Source: Halotia wernerae
GTDB lineage: Bacteria > Cyanobacteriota > Cyanobacteriia > Cyanobacteriales > Nostocaceae
NCBI GenBank assembly: GCA_034931985.1
Contig: JAYGHB010000001.1
Location: forward strand, 62,001-126,000
Direction of reading: 5' to 3'
Length of the DNA stretch: 64,000 nucleotides
This document shows positions 60,204 through 64,000 of this stretch, one piece after another. Under the pieces are notes generated by a model. It was not told the DNA's origin, did not search any database, and was given only the letters and a program-made list of their open reading frames with translations. The stretch's first letter is position 1. Each line of letters opens with the position of its first letter. The translations under genes and the position numbers were made by a program.

Positions 60204-60279
60204 GTTCACCGCATCCCCAACAGCATTACGCCTGGGACTCCCGTTCGGGAGTCCCAGGCGTAATGGCGGAGGGGATGGG
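60204..60279. repeat. Direct repeat copy 2 (overlaps tRNA-Ser 3' end)
   Basis: The intact partner of copy 1. Bases 60264-60279 are the last 16 bases of tRNA-Ser(GCU) on the minus strand; the rest is its 3' flank, with a 20-bp perfect hairpin. See copy 1 for the alignment. Confidence 0.7.
60224..60265 (-). terminator. Perfect 20-bp hairpin at the tRNA-Ser 3' end
   Basis: CATTACGCCTGGGACTCCCG (60224-60243) and its exact complement (60246-60265) are separated by only TT. It directly follows, and shares two bases with, the encoded CCA of tRNA-Ser. There is no T run afterwards, so it may be a processing or Rho-assisted signal rather than a classical terminator; such a perfect palindrome may also extrude in DNA. 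Confidence 0.6.
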
Positions 60280-60355
60280 ATTCGAACCCACGATACCGGT
60301 TTCCCAGTATAACAGTTTAGCAAACTGCCGCCTTCAGCCACTCGGCCACCCCTCC
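60264..60355 (-). tRNA. tRNA-Ser (anticodon GCU)
   Basis: On the minus strand the gene begins GGAGGGGTGGCCGAGTGGC and ends with CCCCTCC, discriminator G and CCA. The anticodon loop TTGCTAA gives GCU (codons AGU, AGC). A long variable arm is present between the anticodon stem and the T arm GGGTTCGAATCCC. The 3' flank is a perfect palindrome, and a partial second copy of the 3' end lies 175 bases away. Confidence 0.95.
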
Positions 60356-60506
60356 GCCGGGAGTGGGTTAACACGGCATATGCGGGACCGCTTCTAGGGC
60401 CCCGCCCCCCGCCTGTCAACGCAAGCGGATCCTTGGGGATTTTTCGGATTTCGCGTCCTGCACGGTGCGCCGGATCGTTGCTTCTTTGCAACGTCCGTCA
60501 AATCCT

Positions 60507-60575
60507 GAATCAGTTGAATCAAAATACCGAACAAGTTTTAGGGATCGTTAACCAATGCGGCGCATCTTATCCACA
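60507..60575 (+). promoter_or_regulatory. Cluster of possible cell-cycle sites (two GANTC, CtrA-like, DnaA box)
   Basis: Two GAATC sites (60507-60511, 60516-60520) match the CcrM methylation motif GANTC. TTTA-N7-TTAA (60537-60551) is one base off the CtrA full site TTAA-N7-TTAA. TTATCCACA (60567-60575) is a perfect DnaA box. They lie within 70 bases, 105 to 173 bases upstream of a small gene. A 7-bp hairpin GCAACCC/GGGTTGC follows at about 60577. The 324-base stretch 60356-60679 holds no gene. Confidence 0.45.
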
Positions 60576-60679
60576 CGCAACCCGCACTGGGTTGCCCGAA
60601 ATGGATGGATCGGAAACCCGTCTTCGGACCTGTCAAAAAACGTTCGGCGCAAGCCGGAAAGACCAGAGGAGCCAAAGAG

Positions 60680-60910
60680 ATGTCCCAACAATTGAGCCGC
60701 CACGTGATCGACACCCTGCTCGATCTGGTCGACAACAAGTTGACCGCGATGGATGTGATCGACCGCGAAGACACCCGCATCCATTCGGTGCTGGAAGTCG
60801 CCAAGCGCGAGCTGGTCGCGATCCGGGGCCCGGCCTTGCCGCGCCGCACGTTGCGCCCGCGCAACAGCATCCGCCCGATGCACCCGGCCGCGAATATCCA
60901 GGCCGCCTGA
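60680..60910 (+). CDS. Small conserved-looking hypothetical protein
   Basis: A 76-aa protein: an N-terminal helix MSQQLSRHVIDTLLDLVDNK, a second helix (TRIHSVLEVAKRELVAI), and a basic tail RPRNSIRP. No known domain. GAGGAG lies 9 bases before ATG 60680, a good ribosome-binding site, so it is probably expressed. Cell-cycle-like sites lie upstream. Possible nucleic acid or protein binder through its basic tail, but this is inference. Confidence 0.65.
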   Translation: MSQQLSRHVIDTLLDLVDNKLTAMDVIDREDTRIHSVLEVAKRELVAIRGPALPRRTLRPRNSIRPMHPAANIQAA

Positions 60911-61026
60911 CACGGCGCCGAAATTCGACGTTTAAGGGCGCGGGCGCCATCGGCCCCGCGCCCTTTGCGTTTGCCCCGACAAATCGTTAGCGTGCGCGGC
61001 CACGTTTTCGACGGGAATTCGAGTCT

Positions 61027-62163
61027 TTGGCCGCAAAATCCAAGTCCCTGCCCCGAACCGCCGCCCGCCCCGGCATTTTGCCGTCGCAGGATTATCGCGC
61101 CTTCTTCAAATCGGGCGTCATTTCGGCGCGCAAACCTTGGCGCGACGACCAGATCCAGCCCGCCTCGATCGATTTGCGCCTGGGCGCCAAGGCATGGCGC
61201 GTGCCCGCCGGGTTCCTGCCGGGCCCCAAGGCGAAGGTCGCGGACAAGCTCAAGCTCCTGGCCATGCACATGCTCGACCTTTCCAAGGGCGCGGTGCTGG
61301 AACGCGGCTGCGTCTATATCGTCGAACTCGCCGAACGCTTGGACCTGCCGGCCGATGTCGCGGGCACCGCGAATCCGAAAAGCACGACCGGGCGGCTCGA
61401 TATCTTCACGCGGCTGCTGTGCGATCGCGCCCGCGAATTCGAGAAAGTGCCCGCCGGCTATAAGGGCCCGCTCTATCTCGAAGTCAGCCCGCGCACTTTC
61501 TCGATTCTGGCGCGCGAAGGCCAGGCGTTGAATCAACTGCGCTTGCGCCGCGGCGCGCCCGATTTCGGCGACGTGGCGCTCGCCGCCCTCGACAAGGACC
61601 ACCATCTGGTTTTCGCGCCCGGCGACAAGCGCGAGCGCGCGAAGATCGGCCAAGGCTTGATGGTCACGATCGATCTGGAAGGTCCGAGCGGCACGTTGAT
61701 CGGCTACCGCGCGCGGCACAACACGCCGCTGATCGACCTTTCCAAGATCGGCCATTACGACGCGGCCGAGTTTTGGGAGCCGATCCAGCGCAACAAGACG
61801 CGCAGCCTGATCCTGAACCCGGACGATTTCTATATCCTGGTCAGCCGCGAACAAATCCGCGTGCCGCACGATTACGCCGCCGAAATGGTGCCCTACGACA
61901 CCTCGGTCGGCGAATTCCGCGTGCACTATGCCGGGTTCTTCGATCCCGGTTTCGGCTTCGGCGGCGCGTCGGAAATCCAAGGAACGCGCGCGGTGCTGGA
62001 AGTGCGCTCGCACGACGTGCCGTTCCTTCTGGAACACGGCCAAGTCGTCGGCCGCTTCGTCTACGAGAAGCTGACCGAAACGCCCGATCGCATCTACGGG
62101 CGCGATATCGGCTCGAACTATCAGCGCCAGACGCTGAAACTCGCCAAGCAGTTCAAGTCCTAG
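61027..62163 (+). CDS. dcd: 2'-deoxycytidine 5'-triphosphate deaminase (long alphaproteobacterial form)
   Basis: Deaminates dCTP to dUTP for thymidylate synthesis. The protein is about 378 aa, twice the standard Dcd, which is usual for the alphaproteobacterial DCD family (pfam06559). QPASIDLRLGAKAWRVPAGF is the N-terminal half; GTANPKSTTGRLDIF carries the active-site SxxGR-type motif, and the second half has GYRARHNTPLIDLSK. The start is uncertain: TTG 61027 gives the expected N terminus and no better codon is near. Its stop overlaps that of the MFS gene. Confidence 0.9.
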   Translation: MAAKSKSLPRTAARPGILPSQDYRAFFKSGVISARKPWRDDQIQPASIDLRLGAKAWRVPAGFLPGPKAKVADKLKLLAMHMLDLSKGAVLERGCVYIVELAERLDLPADVAGTANPKSTTGRLDIFTRLLCDRAREFEKVPAGYKGPLYLEVSPRTFSILAREGQALNQLRLRRGAPDFGDVALAALDKDHHLVFAPGDKRERAKIGQGLMVTIDLEGPSGTLIGYRARHNTPLIDLSKIGHYDAAEFWEPIQRNKTRSLILNPDDFYILVSREQIRVPHDYAAEMVPYDTSVGEFRVHYAGFFDPGFGFGGASEIQGTRAVLEVRSHDVPFLLEHGQVVGRFVYEKLTETPDRIYGRDIGSNYQRQTLKLAKQFKS

Positions 62164-63533
62164 CGCTTGAGCGCCGCCTTGCGCGCGGCGAAAACGATCG
62201 CGGCGCCGATCAGCAGCGTCGCGACCGCATAGGTCGCGCGCGTGCCGAAATCGACGGCGGCGGGTTCGGCGTGCAGCACGTCGACCGGGCCCGAGGCATA
62301 GGCGAACAAAGCCCCCATCGCGGCGGCCCCGGTCACTTGGCCAAGATTGCGCGACAGGTTGATCAACCCGGCGACGATCCCGCGTTTGCGCGGATCGATG
62401 CCTTGCATTACATGCGCGTTGTTGGCGTTCTGAAACAGCGCGTAGCCGATCGTCAACACGATCGTCGCGAATAGAAAGCCGAACGGGCCCCACGTCGCCG
62501 GGATCGTCACGATCAATACGCAGCCGATCTCGATGGCGATCAAGCCCGCCAGCGACACCGCCCCGGCGCCGAAGCGATCGGCCAAGCGGCCCGCCGGCAC
62601 GCCGACGAACGCGGCCGCGATCGGCCCCGCCGCGACGATGGCGCCGATCGCCGCCGGCGGCAACGCGAACACGCGCGCCAGATGGAACGGCCCGACGATC
62701 AGGGTCGAGAACAACACGGTCGACACCAGCAAGCTGCACGCGAAGCCCGCGCGCAAAATCGAATCGCGGAACAGATCGCGACTGATCAAAGGCGACGCGG
62801 CGCGCGTCTCGACCCGCACGAAGACGAACAAGCCGATTGCCGCCGCGGCCAGCAATATGATGTTCGCCGCGCCGAATTCGCCGCGCCCCAGCGTCATCGC
62901 CAGCGCATAGGCGCCCAGGGCCAGCGCCATGACGACGATACCTACGAAGTCGAAAGCCGGCCGCTCCACGCCATCGCGGGATTTGTCCGCCGGCAAGCCG
63001 GTGATCGTCAGATACAGCGCAACGACCCCCAGCGGCAGATTGATCAGGAAGATCGAGCGCCAGCCGAACGCGTCGATCAATACGCCCCCCAATGACGGCC
63101 CGATCGACGTGCCCACGGCCGACATCGTGCCGAGCAAGCCGATCGCCGCGCCGAAACGCTCCTTGGGCGCGATGTCGCCGACGAAGGCCATCGACAGGGC
63201 CAGCAAGGTCGCCCCGCCCAATCCTTGCAGCGCACGGCCGGCGATCAACGTTTCCAGCGAGGGCGCCATGCCGCACAAAGCCGATGCCGCGAGGAAAAGG
63301 ATCAAACCGCCGATCAGCAGCCGGCGGCGTCCGATCGCATCGCCAAGCCACCCGATCGCGACGATGCTGCACGTCACCGCCAGCACATAGGCGATGACGA
63401 CCCATTGCACCGCCTGGAACGGAGCCGCGAACGCGGCGGCGAGATTTGGCAGCGCCACGTTCGCGACGCTGGTTCCCAGCGACGACAGCACCATGGTCAA
63501 CGACAATCCGGACAAAGCCCAGCGATACGACAC
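62160..63533 (-). CDS. MFS transporter, DHA2-like (EmrB/QacA family)
   Basis: A 457-aa membrane protein with about 14 hydrophobic segments. LSSLGTSVANVALPNLAAAF in the first helix is the DHA2 motif D1 (usually LDxTVVNVALP), and WLGDAIGRRRLLIGGLI motif A. GVLIDAFGWRSIFLINLPLG is motif C-like. Probably exports drugs or metabolites. GTG 63533 is preferred (GAAGGA 8 bases upstream) over TTG 63554. It is divergent from a LysR gene, which probably regulates it. Confidence 0.9.
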   Translation of the reverse strand: MSYRWALSGLSLTMVLSSLGTSVANVALPNLAAAFAAPFQAVQWVVIAYVLAVTCSIVAIGWLGDAIGRRRLLIGGLILFLAASALCGMAPSLETLIAGRALQGLGGATLLALSMAFVGDIAPKERFGAAIGLLGTMSAVGTSIGPSLGGVLIDAFGWRSIFLINLPLGVVALYLTITGLPADKSRDGVERPAFDFVGIVVMALALGAYALAMTLGRGEFGAANIILLAAAAIGLFVFVRVETRAASPLISRDLFRDSILRAGFACSLLVSTVLFSTLIVGPFHLARVFALPPAAIGAIVAAGPIAAAFVGVPAGRLADRFGAGAVSLAGLIAIEIGCVLIVTIPATWGPFGFLFATIVLTIGYALFQNANNAHVMQGIDPRKRGIVAGLINLSRNLGQVTGAAAMGALFAYASGPVDVLHAEPAAVDFGTRATYAVATLLIGAAIVFAARKAALKR

Positions 63534-63594
63534 GTCACGATCCTTCGATTGCAATATCGGTACGGCCGCAGTATCGCGCTTTTCAGGCCTGTCG

Positions 63595-63618
63595 ATTCAT
63601 GCAACATTCACAATGAAT
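63595..63618. promoter_or_regulatory. LysR-type inverted repeat
   Basis: ATTCAT (63595-63600) and ATGAAT (63613-63618) form a 6-bp inverted repeat with 12 bases between, close to the LysR T-N11-A box. It lies in the 101-base space between the divergent MFS and LysR genes. Confidence 0.5.
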
Positions 63619-63634
63619 AGCTGCACGAAACGAC

Positions 63635-64000
63635 ATGTCGAAACCGGATCTCAATCTTCTCGCCGCCCTCGACACGCTGCTCGCCGAAGGCAGCGTCGCC
63701 AAAGCCGCGTCGCGCCTGGGCCTGAGCCCGTCGGCGATGAGCCATACGCTTGCGCGCCTGCGCGAAGCGACCGGCGATAAGCTGCTGGTGCGGGCGGGCC
63801 GCGGTCTAGTGCCCACGCCGCGCGCGCTGGAACTGGCGCGCGACGTCGGCCGGCTGGTGCGCGACGGCGAAGCGATGCTGCGCCCGGCGGGCGATTTCGA
63901 TCTGTCGAAACTGGACCGCGTGTTCACCATGCGCGCGCGCGACGGCTTCGCCGAAAGTTTCGGGCCCGCTTTGATCGCGCGCTTACGCCGCGAAGCGCCG
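63635..64000 (+). CDS. LysR-family transcriptional regulator, N-terminal part (truncated by window edge)
   Basis: The frame from ATG 63635 is open to the window end (122 codons). LNLLAALDTLLAEGSVAKAA and LGLSPSAMSHTLARLREAT form the LysR winged helix-turn-helix. LVRAGRGLVPTPRAL completes the domain, and the effector domain begins at DRVFTMRARDGFAES. The usual family length is about 300 aa, so 60 percent is missing. It probably regulates the divergent MFS exporter. Confidence 0.92.
   Translation, partial: MSKPDLNLLAALDTLLAEGSVAKAASRLGLSPSAMSHTLARLREATGDKLLVRAGRGLVPTPRALELARDVGRLVRDGEAMLRPAGDFDLSKLDRVFTMRARDGFAESFGPALIARLRREAP

Noticed and set aside
60088..60397. Short plus-strand proteins over the tRNA-Ser(GCU) region (MAEGMG... 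and similar)
   Set aside because: They translate the reverse complement of a tRNA and its duplicated flank, a well-known source of false small proteins.
60538..63405. 955-codon minus-strand open frame spanning dcd and the MFS gene
   Set aside because: It covers another frame of the MFS gene and the antisense of dcd, has no family motifs and reads as low-complexity Arg/Ala.

Overview
The window is about 64 kb of GC-rich chromosomal DNA from an alphaproteobacterium, most likely a Rhodospirillales-like lineage. The evidence is the gene content: a DivK-type response regulator, the tmk-holB-metG-tatD-MBL neighbourhood, a double-length dCTP deaminase, a PAS_5-like protein and TRAP/Fe-ABC/MFS transporters. 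The organism call is inference from protein families; no rRNA is present. Most DNA is ordinary core and metabolic sequence. I see no phage module, IS transposase or CRISPR array.

Layout. 1-4.7 kb: C-terminal two fifths of mfd, a P-type cation ATPase and a FrnE/DsbA-like protein. 4.8-10.4 kb: an acyl-CoA operon (acyl-CoA synthetase, SDR, NIPSNAP, acyl-CoA dehydrogenase, ACAD10/11-type phosphotransferase). 10.4-12.8 kb: a DSD1-type PLP enzyme coupled to a degenerate EAL-like protein. 13.2 kb: tRNA-Ser(UGA). 13.5-17.8 kb: a sensorless histidine kinase, a YdcF protein, and a reverse operon of kinase-like, KdsB-like and histidine-phosphatase genes. 17.9-23.2 kb: envelope and replication genes mltB-like, rlpA, dac, tmk, holB. 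23.2-26.1 kb: an AT-rich HEPN-type gene and a reverse atzG-atzE-atzH cassette, which appear to split holB from metG-tatD-MBL (26.1-29.3 kb).

29.5-34.8 kb: pentapeptide-repeat membrane protein, mazG, hydrolase, threonine dehydratase, an orphan Tat-exported binding protein, divK. 34.8-37.5 kb: an IorAB-type molybdenum hydroxylase. 37.7-40.2 kb: a tandem pair of unknown paralogues, small hypothetical proteins, and an orphan terminator marking a possible small RNA. 40.2-43.3 kb: EamA transporter, a pseudouridine synthase fused to a MOSC domain, and a cobalamin riboswitch driving a CbiM-like permease.

43.3-50.4 kb: a LacI-controlled TRAP operon (dctP-dctQ-dctM-lacI-hydroxyacid dehydrogenase) with amidohydrolase and MFS genes upstream. 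50.4-52.7 kb: tag, a TetR regulator and a divergent NmrA-like oxidoreductase. 52.7-56.4 kb: a ferric-type ABC importer. 56.4-59.9 kb: metallopeptidase, pirin, methyltransferase, PAS-like protein. 59.9-60.7 kb: tRNA-Ser(GCU) with a direct duplication of its 3' flank, then a cluster of possible cell-cycle sites. 60.7-64 kb: small conserved protein, dcd, MFS exporter and the start of a divergent LysR gene.

The strongest candidates for something undescribed are the RluA-MOSC fusion, the HEPN gene with its promoter abutting the start codon, the tandem paralogue pair, the duplicated tRNA flank with structurally matched but sequence-divergent hairpins, and the orphan + strand terminator at 39.3 kb.
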